Part shown: positions 24,587-33,196 of the stretch, in pieces
How positions within the stretch are numbered: the stretch's first letter is position 1
How the letters are laid out: each line of letters starts with the position of its first letter
DNA from: an uncultured Sphingomonadaceae bacterium
GTDB lineage: Bacteria > Pseudomonadota > Alphaproteobacteria > Sphingomonadales > Sphingomonadaceae
Length of the DNA stretch: 64,000 nucleotides
Assembly (NCBI GenBank): GCA_903871605.1
Contig: CAIQHF010000002.1
Coordinates: 1-64,000, forward strand
Reading direction: 5' to 3'
Program-made: the position numbers and the translations under genes
The notes under the pieces: model-generated
What the model saw: the letters and a program-made list of their open reading frames with translations, nothing else
Databases searched by the model: none
What the model was told of the DNA's origin: nothing

Positions 24587-25609
24587 TCAGGCGGCGGCCT
24601 GCCAGCAGACGACCCGGTCGCGGCCATCGGCCTTGGCATCGTAGAGCGCCGCATCGGCGCGATCGATGATATGTTGCGCGGTGTCGCCCGCGATCAGACC
24701 CGAGACGCCGAGCGACAGCGTCACGCGACCGATGTCGCGGCCGGTGTCGCGCGTCCGCACGGTGCGCGTGCCGATATGCTGGCGGAAGCGCTCGGCGAAC
24801 TGGGCCGCCTCGTCAGCTTCGTGCAGCGGCATCACGATGACGAACTCCTCGCCGCCCCACCGCGCGACGAAGCCGCGGCCGTGGAAGAAGCTCTCCAGGC
24901 TCGCGCTGACCAGGCGCAGCACCTCGTCGCCGATGCGGTGGCCGTAATTGTCGTTGAACTTCTTGAAGTGATCGATGTCGAGGAAGATCAGGCTGAGCGG
25001 GCGCCGCTCGGTCTCGGCGCGCTCGATCTGCGCATCGAGATAGTCGCAGCAGGCCTTGCGGTTGGACAGGCCGGTGAGCGCGTCCGAACGCGCATCGACA
25101 CGCGCAATCTCGAGATCGGTCTTGAGCGTGTCGATCTCGCGCGACGAGGCCGCGAGTTCGGTCTGCAGCTGCTCGGTGGTGGCGAGCATCGTGTTGGTCG
25201 CCTCGATCATCTCGGCGAGCATCGCGCGCTGGCGCTCGAGCGTGGCGGAGGCGTCGAGATCCGACCGGCTGGCACCCAGTCGCGACTGATAGTCGCGCGC
25301 GCCGGCATCCTGCCGTTCGATATAATCGTTCATCCGCGCGAGCTGCGCCTCGGTATCTTCGAGCACGCGGCCGACGCCGATGCGGCCCGTGCCGTAGAGC
25401 TCGCGACGGATATTGCCCAGCGTGCGATCGCCGATCGGGCCATCGGCGCGCGCGGCGTCGAACGCCGCGACGAGCTGGGGGTCAGCGCCGCTGAGATAGC
25501 GGTAGAGAAATTCATAGTTGGACGGCGTGGGCGCAATATTGCCTTCGGCCAGCAGCACCCGGATGCGCTCGAAGATGCCGGCCGTATCGGTCACGCTTGC
25601 TCTGTCCAC
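24587..25609 (-). CDS. Diguanylate cyclase (GGDEF), cytoplasmic
   Basis: A 340-residue protein making c-di-GMP. The N-terminal ~165 residues form a helical region of unknown ligand, with a likely coiled coil (for example DLDASATLERQRAMLAEMIE). The GGDEF domain begins at DALTGLSNRKACCDYLD. It carries the metal-binding FLDIDHFKKFND and the active-site variant GGEEF, which is catalytically competent in characterised cyclases. An RxxD inhibitory site five residues before GGEEF is not evident. There is no membrane helix. The start ATG at 25609 was chosen as the first in-frame Met. Confidence 0.92.
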   Translation of the reverse strand: MDRASVTDTAGIFERIRVLLAEGNIAPTPSNYEFLYRYLSGADPQLVAAFDAARADGPIGDRTLGNIRRELYGTGRIGVGRVLEDTEAQLARMNDYIERQDAGARDYQSRLGASRSDLDASATLERQRAMLAEMIEATNTMLATTEQLQTELAASSREIDTLKTDLEIARVDARSDALTGLSNRKACCDYLDAQIERAETERRPLSLIFLDIDHFKKFNDNYGHRIGDEVLRLVSASLESFFHGRGFVARWGGEEFVIVMPLHEADEAAQFAERFRQHIGTRTVRTRDTGRDIGRVTLSLGVSGLIAGDTAQHIIDRADAALYDAKADGRDRVVCWQAAA

Positions 25610-25673
25610 CCCGATGACGCCGCCCGCCCCCCGGCGGATGTCGCGTCACCACGGCATTACTAATCCCGATCAG

Positions 25674-25698
25674 TAAAAAAAGCGCGAAATATTCGCGG
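25674..25698 (-). terminator. Rho-independent terminator of the DEAD-box gene
   Basis: On the minus strand a CGCGAA-TAT-TTCGCG stem is followed by CTTTTTTT. It lies 10-34 nt after the stop codon of the DEAD-box helicase gene, so the assignment is clear. Confidence 0.85.
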
Positions 25699-25707
25699 CT
25701 ATTCTAC

Positions 25708-27108
25708 CTATTCGGCGATGCGCGCCGACAGGAAGGCCGGAACCGGGCCGTTCCATGCCGCATCCGCGTCCGCCGCGATCGGTTCGGACGGCTCGGCGAG
25801 TGCGGGCGCATGCACGGCGGGGCGCGATACGGGGGCGTCGCGACGATCACGCGGCGCTGTGGCGACCCGCTCGGTCTTCGCGCGCTCAGGGCGCGTGCGC
25901 TCGCTGCCGCGACGGCGCGGCGCGCGCGGCTCGTCCAAGGCCGCCTCGACCGGCTGCGCGACGGCGTCGGCCGGCTCGGCCGCGACCGCGGTCTTGCCGC
26001 CGGCGATGCGCGGGATCGTCTGCTTGGTCAGCTTTTCGATGTTGGCGATGTTCTCGGCGTCTTCTTCGGTGACGAGCGTGAACGCCTTGCCCGATGCGCC
26101 GGCGCGGCCGGTGCGGCCGATGCGATGGACATAATCGTCCGGGTGCCACGGCGCGTCATAGTTGATGACGTGGCTGACGCCCTTGATGTCGAGCCCGCGC
26201 GCGGCGACGTCGGAGGCGACGAGGATGTTGATGTCGCCCGACTTGAACCGCTCCAATTCGCGGATGCGCGACGACTGGTCCATGTCGCCGTGGATCTCGC
26301 CGGCCTTGAACCCGTCCTTGGCGAGCGACTGCGCGAGATCGCGCACCGTCGTCTTGCGGTTGGCGAAGATGATCGCGGTGCGGACGTCGTCGGCCTTGAG
26401 CAGCTCGCGCAACGTCGCGCGCTTGCCGCGCGAGGTGGTCGCGACCAGCGCCTGCTCGATCAGCAGGCTGGTCGATCCGGTGCGCTCGACCTCGATCTGC
26501 TTTGGGTTGGAGAGGAAGCGATCGGCGAGCTTCTTGATCGGCGCGGGCATCGTCGCGGAGAACAGCAAGGTCTGCCGCGTCGCGGGCAGCTTGGTGCAGA
26601 TTTCCTCGATGTCGGGGATGAACCCCATGTCGAGCATCCGGTCGGCCTCGTCGATCACAAGCAGCGAGCAACCGGTGAGCAGGATCTTGCCGCGCCCGAA
26701 CAGGTCCATCAGCCGGCCCGGCGTGGCGATCAGCACGTCGACGCCCTTTTCGAGCGCGGCGACCTGCTCGCCCATGTTCACGCCGCCGATCAGCAGCGCC
26801 ATCGAGAGCTTGTGGTACTTGCCGTACTTCTCGAAATTCTCGGCAACCTGTGCGGCGAGCTCGCGCGTCGGCTCGAGGATCAGCGAGCGCGGCATCCGCG
26901 CGCGGCTGCGGCCATGCGCGAGGATGTCGATCATCGGCAGCACGAAGCTCGCGGTCTTGCCCGTGCCGGTCTGCGCGATCGCGATCAGGTCTCGGTTCAT
27001 GAGGACGGGCGTGATCGCGGCGGCCTGCACCGCGGTCGGCTCGGTGTAGCCGGCGTCGGTGATGGCGCGGAGCAATTCATCGGAGAGGCCGAGATCGGCG
27101 AAGCTCAT
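25708..27108 (-). CDS. DEAD-box RNA helicase, RhlE-like
   Basis: A 466-residue ATP-dependent RNA helicase. The Q-motif region is near GYTEPTAVQAAAI, Walker A is AQTGTGKT, motif II is VIDEADRM, motif III is SAT, motif V is ARGLDIKG, and motif VI is HRIGRTGRAG. The last ~90 residues are a disordered Arg/Pro/Ala-rich tail, typical of RhlE-like proteins involved in ribosome assembly or RNA decay. The start at 27108 (MSFADLGLSDELL) is the family N-terminus; a longer in-frame extension is rejected. A clear terminator follows. Confidence 0.94.
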   Translation of the reverse strand: MSFADLGLSDELLRAITDAGYTEPTAVQAAAITPVLMNRDLIAIAQTGTGKTASFVLPMIDILAHGRSRARMPRSLILEPTRELAAQVAENFEKYGKYHKLSMALLIGGVNMGEQVAALEKGVDVLIATPGRLMDLFGRGKILLTGCSLLVIDEADRMLDMGFIPDIEEICTKLPATRQTLLFSATMPAPIKKLADRFLSNPKQIEVERTGSTSLLIEQALVATTSRGKRATLRELLKADDVRTAIIFANRKTTVRDLAQSLAKDGFKAGEIHGDMDQSSRIRELERFKSGDINILVASDVAARGLDIKGVSHVINYDAPWHPDDYVHRIGRTGRAGASGKAFTLVTEEDAENIANIEKLTKQTIPRIAGGKTAVAAEPADAVAQPVEAALDEPRAPRRRGSERTRPERAKTERVATAPRDRRDAPVSRPAVHAPALAEPSEPIAADADAAWNGPVPAFLSARIAE

Positions 27109-27203
27109 GCACACATCCGGAAAAAGGCCGCCCGCGCACCGCCGGCAGCAACGCCCGCTGCCCTGTGCGGAAGGGCTGCGAATGTCAAGGCCGGGGCGTG
27201 TTT

Positions 27204-27674
27204 CTAGGGCGCGCGGGCAGGCGTCGGAATGGGTGTCAGAGCGCGGAACTTGTCGACCCCGCAGTCGCCGCCCGAGCGGGTGTGGATCGAATCGCGGTCG
27301 GCGCAAATCTTTCCGTCGGGCGGCGGGACGACATAGAAGCCCGAATAATAATCGAGCGCCGGACACTGGTCCTCGAGGATCGCGCGCACCCGCTGCCCGC
27401 CCTTGAGGATGAAGTCGACGCTGTCGGGGGCGCTGACCGCGGCGCCGCCGATCGCAACCGCGTCGATGCAGCGCGGGCCCTTATGCTCCTTGAACCGGGT
27501 GCCCGGCTCCGCGGCGGGCGCCGGCGTCCGTCGCCACCCGGGAATCCGGATGACGAACGAATGCGTGATCTGCAACTGTGCGACGGTGATGCGCTCCGCC
27601 GGCGCGGCGGCACCAGGGATCAACGCGAACAGCGCGAGCGCCATCGCCGGCGGATAAGCATTACGCATAGGCAT
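27204..27674 (-). CDS. Exported hypothetical protein with four cysteines
   Basis: A 156-residue protein with a signal peptide (cleavage likely after GAAAPA, about residue 26; start 27674 or the Met at 27668). The mature part has four Cys (in RCIDA, QCPAL, ICADR and DCGVD), which probably form two disulfides, and motifs FVIRIPGWRR and FILKGGQRVRAIL. I recognise no family. Periplasmic location is inferred from the signal peptide and disulfide pattern. It lies alone, upstream of and divergent from the FAD dehydrogenase gene. Confidence 0.7.
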   Translation of the reverse strand: MPMRNAYPPAMALALFALIPGAAAPAERITVAQLQITHSFVIRIPGWRRTPAPAAEPGTRFKEHKGPRCIDAVAIGGAAVSAPDSVDFILKGGQRVRAILEDQCPALDYYSGFYVVPPPDGKICADRDSIHTRSGGDCGVDKFRALTPIPTPARAP

Positions 27675-27771
27675 CGTCCCACCCTACGCAGCGGAACGCG
27701 CTTGAACAGATGATGAATTGATCCCGGCGCGCAGGGTGTCCCGCCCCGCGACGGCGCGCTAGGAGGGAGAA

Positions 27772-29253
27772 ATGCGCTACCCCTCGCCATCGCCCGGCCT
27801 GCTCGCCCGCCTCGCCGCGCGCCTCGGCCGCGCCGGCTTTTCGAGCGATCCCGCGGACCTTGCACCATGGTTGACCGATTGGCGCCGACGTCTGACCGGT
27901 GCGGCGGCCGCGCTCGTGTCGCCCGCCGATGCCGAGGAGGCAGCGTTCGTCGTCGCCGCCGCAGCGGCGGAAGGCGTCGCGATCGTCCCCCAGGGCGGCA
28001 ACAGCTCGATGGTCGCGGGAGCGACGCCGGCCGGGATCGGCGAGCCCGGCGAGGCCTGCGCGCTGCTCGTCTCGATGCGGCGGATGCGGCAGATACGCAG
28101 CGTGTCGGCGGCCGACAACGCGGTCGTCGCCGAGGCGGGCGTGGTGCTCGCCGATCTTCACGACGCGGCCGCGGCCGCGGGGCGCCGCTTTCCGCTGTCG
28201 CTCGCCGCCAAGGGCAACGCGACGGTCGGCGGGCTGGTCTCGACCAATGCCGGTGGCACGCAGGTATTGCGGTTCGGGCCGATGCGCTCGCTCGTGCTGG
28301 GGCTCGAGGCGGTGCTGCCCGATGGTTCGATGCTGCGTGGCCTCGCGCCGCTGCGCAAGGACAATCGTGGCTACGACCTCAAGCAGCTGCTGATCGGCGG
28401 CGAGGGCACGCTCGGGCTGGTCACCGCAGCCACGCTGCGGCTGGTGCCGGCGATCGGCGAGCGGGCCGTGGCATGGATCGGGCTGCGCTCCGCCGAGCAG
28501 GCGCTGACGTTGCTGCGTCTGCTCGAGGATCGGCTGGGCGAGTCGGTCGAGTCGTTCGAGCTGGTGCCGGCCGAGGGGCTGGCGCTGGTGTTGCGCCACA
28601 TCCCCGGCACGCGCGCACCGCTCGCCGACTCGTGGGAGTGGAACCTGCTCGTCGAGGCGGTCTCGCCACGCGGCGCGGAAGCGATTGCGGGCCGCCTCGG
28701 ACCGGTATTGGGCGAGGCGATCGAGCGTGGCCTGATCGGCGATGCCACCATCGCCGCGAGCGAATCGCAGGCCGATTCGCTGTGGACGTTGCGCGAGAGC
28801 CTGTCCGAGGCCGAGGCGCGCGACGGCATGGCGGCCAAGCACGACATCGCGGTTCCGGTCGCCGACATGCCCGGCTTCATGGCGCGCGCCGCGGCCGCGG
28901 TGGCCGAGCGCTTCCCCGGCGCGCGGCCGATCGCCTTCGGGCATCTGGGCGACGGCAACGTCCACTTCAACGTCCGCGCGCCCGCCGGCGGCGATGGCTC
29001 CGACGGGGGCAGGGCCTGGTTTGCCGCCACCGCGACCGAGGTCTCGCGCTTCGTCCATGGGCTCGTCACCGAGGCGGGCGGATCGATGTCGGCGGAACAT
29101 GGCATCGGGCGGCTCAAGCGCGCCGACTTCCTGCAACTGGTCGATCCCGCGCGGCGCGCGGCGATGCTGGCGATCAAGCACGCGCTCGATCCGGCCGGGA
29201 TCATGAACCCCGGCGCGCTACTCCCGCTTGCGGATCGGCGCGCGCGGCCATAG
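27772..29253 (+). CDS. FAD-binding 2-hydroxyacid dehydrogenase (GlcD/D2HGDH-like)
   Basis: A 493-residue flavoenzyme of the VAO/PCMH family. The N-terminal FAD_binding_4 domain holds VPQGGNSSMVAG (residues 70-81) and the second FAD loop GNATVGGLVSTNAGG. The C-terminal FAD-oxidase domain ends with SAEHGIGRLKR and ALDPAGIMNPGAL. These are the signatures of D-lactate, D-2-hydroxyglutarate and glycolate dehydrogenases. The HLGDGNVHFN metal-binding His pair is present. There is no companion Fe-S subunit, so D-2-hydroxyglutarate or D-lactate is more likely than the glycolate complex. It is preceded by GGAGGGAGA at 27762-27770. Confidence 0.9.
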   Translation: MRYPSPSPGLLARLAARLGRAGFSSDPADLAPWLTDWRRRLTGAAAALVSPADAEEAAFVVAAAAAEGVAIVPQGGNSSMVAGATPAGIGEPGEACALLVSMRRMRQIRSVSAADNAVVAEAGVVLADLHDAAAAAGRRFPLSLAAKGNATVGGLVSTNAGGTQVLRFGPMRSLVLGLEAVLPDGSMLRGLAPLRKDNRGYDLKQLLIGGEGTLGLVTAATLRLVPAIGERAVAWIGLRSAEQALTLLRLLEDRLGESVESFELVPAEGLALVLRHIPGTRAPLADSWEWNLLVEAVSPRGAEAIAGRLGPVLGEAIERGLIGDATIAASESQADSLWTLRESLSEAEARDGMAAKHDIAVPVADMPGFMARAAAAVAERFPGARPIAFGHLGDGNVHFNVRAPAGGDGSDGGRAWFAATATEVSRFVHGLVTEAGGSMSAEHGIGRLKRADFLQLVDPARRAAMLAIKHALDPAGIMNPGALLPLADRRARP

Positions 29254-29316
29254 ACGGCGGGACTTCTCGGGCGGGGCGGGGGCCTCGTCGCACCGACAGC
29301 TTTCAGGAGAGTGATC

Positions 29317-30093
29317 ATGGCGAGCGCACCCCAGCAGGGCCTGCCGCTATTGTATAACGACCTCATGCCGATCTCGAGCCAGGTCCATGGCGATTGGCGG
29401 ATGCGCGAGATCAGGGGGGCGAAGTTCCTGCTCGGCGTGCATGCGGTGCCGCTGCTCGCCGAGGAGTTCATCGCGGCGAGCCGATTCTATCCGATCGTCT
29501 TCTCGCTCGGCGCCGATCCGGTGCCGCTGGCGCTGATGGGGCTCAACGAGGGCATCAATACCTTCGTCAATGAGGAGGGGATGTTCCCCGACGACTATTA
29601 TGTCCCGGCCTATGTCCGCCGCTATCCCTTCCTGCTCGCCAAGCTGCGTCCGGATACCGACGAGCTGTCGCTCTGCATCGATCCGAGCTCGGAGGTGATC
29701 GGGCCGTTCGACGACGGCGATCCGCTGTTCGACAATGGTGCGCCCAGCGAGCGGACCAAGCAGATCCTCGGCTTCTGCGAGCAGATGGAGCAGGCGAGCG
29801 GCGTCACCGCGGCCTTCTTCCGCGACATCGCCGAGCAGAAGCTGCTCACCGACGGCGAGTTCAGCGCGCAGCCCGATGGCGCGCCGCAGCCGTTCATCTA
29901 TCGCGGCTTCCAGATCGTCTCGGAGGATGCGCTCAAGAATCTGCGCGGCGACGTCGCGCGCAAGTGGATCCAGAGCGGGCTGCTGCCGCTGATCTACGCG
30001 CATCTCTTCTCGCTGCAGCGCATGACCGACGTGTTCGGACGGCAGATGCTGCAGGGCAAGATGCCGGCGGTGCAGGGGCTTCCGCTCAACTGA
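29317..30093 (+). CDS. SapC family protein
   Basis: A 258-residue soluble protein matching SapC, a family named for an S-layer-associated gene and common near TonB receptors in alphaproteobacteria. Its mechanism is not known. Landmarks are MREIRGAKFLLGVHAVPLL, FVNEEGMFPDDYYVPAYVRRYPF and IYRGFQIVSEDALKNL. I prefer ATG 29317, which has CAGGAGA 6 nt upstream; a GTG at 29311 is in frame. No halogenase or TonB receptor is adjacent here, which is unusual for the family. Confidence 0.87.
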   Translation: MASAPQQGLPLLYNDLMPISSQVHGDWRMREIRGAKFLLGVHAVPLLAEEFIAASRFYPIVFSLGADPVPLALMGLNEGINTFVNEEGMFPDDYYVPAYVRRYPFLLAKLRPDTDELSLCIDPSSEVIGPFDDGDPLFDNGAPSERTKQILGFCEQMEQASGVTAAFFRDIAEQKLLTDGEFSAQPDGAPQPFIYRGFQIVSEDALKNLRGDVARKWIQSGLLPLIYAHLFSLQRMTDVFGRQMLQGKMPAVQGLPLN

Positions 30094-30312
30094 GCCGAAG
30101 CCGGACGCTCGCCGGCGGCGGGCGTCCGCAGGAATCGCGATGAATCAAGCCCTGTCGTCGCGCCGCCCGGATTATTTTTCGACGTCGTGGCTTTTATGCA
30201 CCAAAGCGCTTGAATTCGCCCACGCGCATTCTATCTTGTTGATGCGCGGTTTACGCCCCCCCTTCGTAATCGCGCACGACGGGCCTTCGGCCCGTCCCTC
30301 CCTGAACCTTGG

Positions 30313-30345
30313 CCGCTCCGCGCTCTGCGCGGGGCGGTTTTTTCT
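30313..30345 (+). terminator. Rho-independent terminator
   Basis: CCGCTCCGCGC pairs with GCGCGGGGCGG around a short loop and is followed by TTTTTTCTT on the plus strand. It lies about 220 nt beyond sapC and stops just before the convergent N-formylglutamate amidohydrolase gene. The nearer sequence between sapC and this hairpin (30094-30312) holds no gene I can support. Confidence 0.75.
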
Positions 30346-30351
30346 TGCGGC

Positions 30352-31221
30352 CTACTCGGCTGCGATCGCCATGTTCGGTGCGGTCGCCTCCGCGATCAGC
30401 GCGGTTGCGATCGCGGCGATCAGCTGCCGCATGTCCGCCAGCCCCGGCCCCGGGTCGCGCTGCGCGGAGTCGAGATAGAGCGCGCGATCGAGCTCGATCT
30501 GGATCGCGTGCCGCCGCGCTTTCGGCCGGCCGTGGCGATCGAGCGTATGGCCGCCCGCATAGGGGCTGTTGGTCGCCACCCGCAGGCCGGCCTGGCGCGC
30601 GGTGCGCGCGGCGATCTCGACGAAGCGCGCGCTGCTGCTGCGGCCGTGGCGGTCGCCGACGACGATCTGCGGGTTGCGTGCCGCGCCGACGATCGACGGC
30701 ATGGAGTGGCAATCGAGCAAGATCGCCACGCCATGCGCGGCGATCGCCTCGTCGAGCGCGGTCGCGATCGCGGCATGATAGGGCCGGTGGGCGAGCGCGA
30801 GCCGGGCGGCGATCGATTCGGCCGGCAGGCGGGCCTTCCAGATTGCGCCGCCGGCGGCGATGCGGCTCGGCACCACCCCGAGCCCGCCCGTCACCTTGGC
30901 GCTCGCCAGCAGCGCACCGGGCGGCGGCGGGGGCGAGAGGATCGCGGGATCGAGCTCGCGTTCGTCACGATTGAGATCGACGAAGGAGCGCGCCATCCGG
31001 GCCACGATCGCGGTGGCGCCGGCCTGCACCGCGTCGGCGATCAGCAGGTCGGCATGACGGTCCTCGATCGTCTCGAGCGCCTCGAGCGGCAGCCGTGCGG
31101 CGGCGAGCATCGCGCGTGGATAATGGCGCCCGGCATGCGGCACCGCGATCACCAGCGGCGTTCGTGCGCCGACCTGTCCCAACCTGGAATAGGCGACCGG
31201 TTCCAGCTGCTTCTCCGCCAT
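30352..31221 (-). CDS. N-formylglutamate amidohydrolase family protein
   Basis: A 289-residue hydrolase of the FGase family (HutG-like), a zinc enzyme class that removes formyl or acyl groups from amino acids. The metal-binding VPHAGRHYP lies at residues 26-34, with EDRHADLLIAD and the DLNRDERELDP loop after it. A later LDCHSMPS block and the terminal YLDSAQRDPG strand complete the fold. No histidine-utilisation genes are nearby, so the substrate may not be N-formylglutamate. The gene is divergent from cpdR, a pairing seen in other alphaproteobacteria. Confidence 0.9.
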   Translation of the reverse strand: MAEKQLEPVAYSRLGQVGARTPLVIAVPHAGRHYPRAMLAAARLPLEALETIEDRHADLLIADAVQAGATAIVARMARSFVDLNRDERELDPAILSPPPPPGALLASAKVTGGLGVVPSRIAAGGAIWKARLPAESIAARLALAHRPYHAAIATALDEAIAAHGVAILLDCHSMPSIVGAARNPQIVVGDRHGRSSSARFVEIAARTARQAGLRVATNSPYAGGHTLDRHGRPKARRHAIQIELDRALYLDSAQRDPGPGLADMRQLIAAIATALIAEATAPNMAIAAE

Positions 31222-31348
31222 GCTATTCTGCTAGGCATTCGGAGGACGCCGGGCAATGGGTGCCGGGCGCTCGCCGAGTCTGAGGATTCGGTGGCCGGCT
31301 TGCGGTTTCGATCGCAAGCAGCATGCCAGCGGGGAAGTTCGAGAGACG

Positions 31349-31726
31349 ATGATCAGGATCCTGCTGGCCGAAGACGATCACTCGATGCGCGAATATCTCG
31401 CGCGCGCGCTCGAGCGCGTGGGCTATTCGGTCGCCGCGGTGGACTGCGGCACCGCCGCGCTGCCACTGATCGAGGCCGAGCGCTTCGACCTGCTGCTGAC
31501 CGATATCGTCATGCCCGAGATGGACGGCATCGAACTCGCGCAGCGTGCCGCCAAGATCGCGCCGGACATGCGCGTGATGTTCATCACCGGATTCGCCGCG
31601 GTCGCGCTCAAGGGTGGCATCACCCATCCCAATGCCAAGGTATTGTCCAAGCCGTTTCACCTGCGCGACCTGGTGCTCGAGGTCGACCGGCTGTTCGGTG
31701 TCGGATCGATGGCGGGCGAACCCTGA
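31349..31726 (+). CDS. cpdR: Single-domain response regulator CpdR
   Basis: A 125-residue receiver-only protein. In Caulobacter, CpdR primes the ClpXP protease for cell-cycle substrates in its unphosphorylated state. Acidic residues D9-D10, phosphoacceptor D52 (LLTDIVMPEMDG), T80 and K101 (LSKPFHLRDL) are all present. There is no output domain. The family hallmark GFAAVALKGG (residues 81-90) is conserved. ATG 31349 gives the family N-terminus MIRILLAEDD; an upstream extension is rejected. It is followed by tRNA-Val. Confidence 0.92.
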   Translation: MIRILLAEDDHSMREYLARALERVGYSVAAVDCGTAALPLIEAERFDLLLTDIVMPEMDGIELAQRAAKIAPDMRVMFITGFAAVALKGGITHPNAKVLSKPFHLRDLVLEVDRLFGVGSMAGEP

Positions 31727-31784
31727 AAAAAGCCGGCGCCGCGGCTTGCCATGGCGATCGACCATGGCTAGAGGCACCCCCCAC

Positions 31785-31859
31785 GGGCGTGTAGCTCAGT
31801 GGTAGAGCACTGTGTTGACATCGCAGGGGTCGCAAGTTCAATCCTTGCCACGCCCACCA
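31785..31859 (+). tRNA. tRNA-Val (GAC)
   Basis: A cloverleaf of 75 nt with encoded CCA. The acceptor is GGGCGTG/CACGCCC with discriminator A, the D-stem is GCTC/GAGC, the anticodon loop TTGACAT gives GAC, and the T-stem is GCAAG/CTTGC with TTCAATC. All stems pair, so it looks functional. Confidence 0.96.
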
Positions 31860-31865
31860 GATCAA

Positions 31866-31899
31866 CCCTCGGAAAGCATCGGGCTTTCCGGGGGTTTTT
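31866..31899 (+). terminator. Rho-independent terminator after tRNA-Val
   Basis: CCCTCGGAAAGC pairs with GGCTTTCCGGGGG around a short loop, followed by TTTTT. It begins 6 nt after the tRNA 3' end. Confidence 0.9.
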
Positions 31900-31971
31900 C
31901 ATGCCTGATGCCAGCCGATCCGGTGTGCGCCGCGTTCACGCCTAGCTGATGGCCGATCCCGTGCGGCCGGT

Positions 31972-32751
31972 TCAGTCGACCAGCGCGGTCGGCCGATCGC
32001 GGGCAGCCGCCAAGGCGGGCGTCCGTGGGGCGGCGGATTTGCGCGCGAGCCAGATCAGATGACAGTGCGCCTCGGGATAGCAGCCCGCGGCGATGACGAT
32101 CTCCTCGACGTCGAAACCGGCCTCGTCGAGCCGATCGCGGAAGGCGTCGTCGCGATAGGCCGACCAGATTCCGAGCATCCCGCCCGGTCTGAGCGCCGCA
32201 TGGGCGGCGCGCAGCCCCCAATTGCAATAGAGGCGGTCGTTGGCGAGATCGAGCAGGCCGTCGGGTCCATTGTCGACGTCGAGCAGGATCGCATCGAATG
32301 CCGCGGCGTGCCGCACGATCACGTCGTGGACGTCGCCGATCTCCAGAGTCACCCTCGTGTCGTCGAGGCTGCCGCCGAAGATATGCGCGAGCGGCCCTCG
32401 CGCCCAGGCAACGACCTCGGGCACCAGCTCCGCGACGAGGATCGTGGTCTGCGCACTTGCGGCCGCGAGCGCCGCGGACAGCGTGAAGCCCATGCCGAGC
32501 CCGCCGATCAGCAGGCGCGGATGGTCTGCCCCGATCCGCTCGCAGACGAGTTGCGCGAGCGATTCCTCGGACCCGCTGTCCCAACTGCTCATCAGCTGTT
32601 CGCGGCCATACATGATCGCGAAATCCTCGTCGCGACGCATCAGGCGCAAATGTCCGCCGTCGGGAAGGATGGCCGTGTCGACGAGCGTGGCGTGAGCGTC
32701 ATCGGCTGCGAACCAGACGCCGGGATCGGCGGTCGACACGGTCATGATCAT
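31972..32751 (-). CDS. Spermidine-synthase-like methyltransferase-fold protein
   Basis: A 259-residue Rossmann-fold protein of the spermidine synthase-like group. The nucleotide-binding loop is LIGGLGMGFTL, the acidic strand end is ILVAELVPEVVAWA, and DAILLDVDNGPDGL occupies the position of the catalytic Asp. An adjacent strand reads GMLGIWSAYRDDAFRDRL. Polyamine synthase activity cannot be assumed, since many bacterial members have no proven role. It starts with MIM or MTV (two in-frame Met codons). A decayed gene lies directly upstream on the same strand. Confidence 0.8.
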   Translation of the reverse strand: MIMTVSTADPGVWFAADDAHATLVDTAILPDGGHLRLMRRDEDFAIMYGREQLMSSWDSGSEESLAQLVCERIGADHPRLLIGGLGMGFTLSAALAAASAQTTILVAELVPEVVAWARGPLAHIFGGSLDDTRVTLEIGDVHDVIVRHAAAFDAILLDVDNGPDGLLDLANDRLYCNWGLRAAHAALRPGGMLGIWSAYRDDAFRDRLDEAGFDVEEIVIAAGCYPEAHCHLIWLARKSAAPRTPALAAARDRPTALVD

Positions 32752-32894
32752 TATCCTTTTTGGCGCAGCCGGGCGCCGAAGCGGGCGAATGCCGCGCGCT
32801 GTCTGGGATGGTCATATTTGCGCACCGAGGACAAGCGCGTCGTGGCGGGGGGCGCCGGATCCTCCAGCGGGGGTCCGCTATCGCGCGTGACCGG

Positions 32895-33101
32895 CCGGGA
32901 GAAGCGGCGGCCGTGGCCGGCTCGGCCGCCCGGGCCAACGTCTTCGACGGCATTGCCGGGACGACGGGGTGATGAACGAGAATGTCCCCAGCGTGCTGCG
33001 TCGGACGACGGCGTGCCGGCGAGACCTGCGGCGTCGACCGCGGCGACGAGCATGGCGTGATCGTTCGAATCCACCCCGTTCGCGACGAAAGTCGCAAACA
33101 T
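32895..33101 (-). pseudogene. Possible FAS1 (fasciclin) domain remnant
   Basis: Three consecutive minus-strand segments in three different frames resemble successive parts of a FAS1 domain. They are NDHAMLVAAVDAAGLAGT (about 33063-33012), GTFSFITPSS (about 32995-32965, compare FTVFAPTN), and AMPSKTLARAAEPA (about 32955-32910, compare ALPAGTxxxLLxPE). The order is correct, so two frameshifts would explain it; no start or C-terminal half remains. The rest of the 445-bp gap to mucR holds only a candidate promoter. The call rests on eye alignment alone. Confidence 0.35.
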
Positions 33102-33137
33102 AGATCGCGCTCAGAATGGAGTAATCTCGATCGGTAC

Positions 33138-33165
33138 TGGACAAATTACACAATCGGCGTATCTG
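33138..33165 (+). promoter_or_regulatory. Candidate promoter of the mucR-like gene
   Basis: TGGACA and TATCTG are separated by 16 nt within an AT-rich patch (ACAAATTACACAAT), which is unusual in this GC-rich window. MucR/Ros proteins bind AT-rich DNA and often autoregulate, so this patch could also be an operator. It lies 32 nt before the TTG start. Confidence 0.35.
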
Positions 33166-33196
33166 CGCGCGCCTCCCCTTAGTAAGGACGCTCCCT

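Noticed and set aside
25810-27207. 465-codon plus-strand open frame opposite the DEAD-box helicase
   Set aside because: Antisense shadow; the helicase frame has all motifs and its own terminator.
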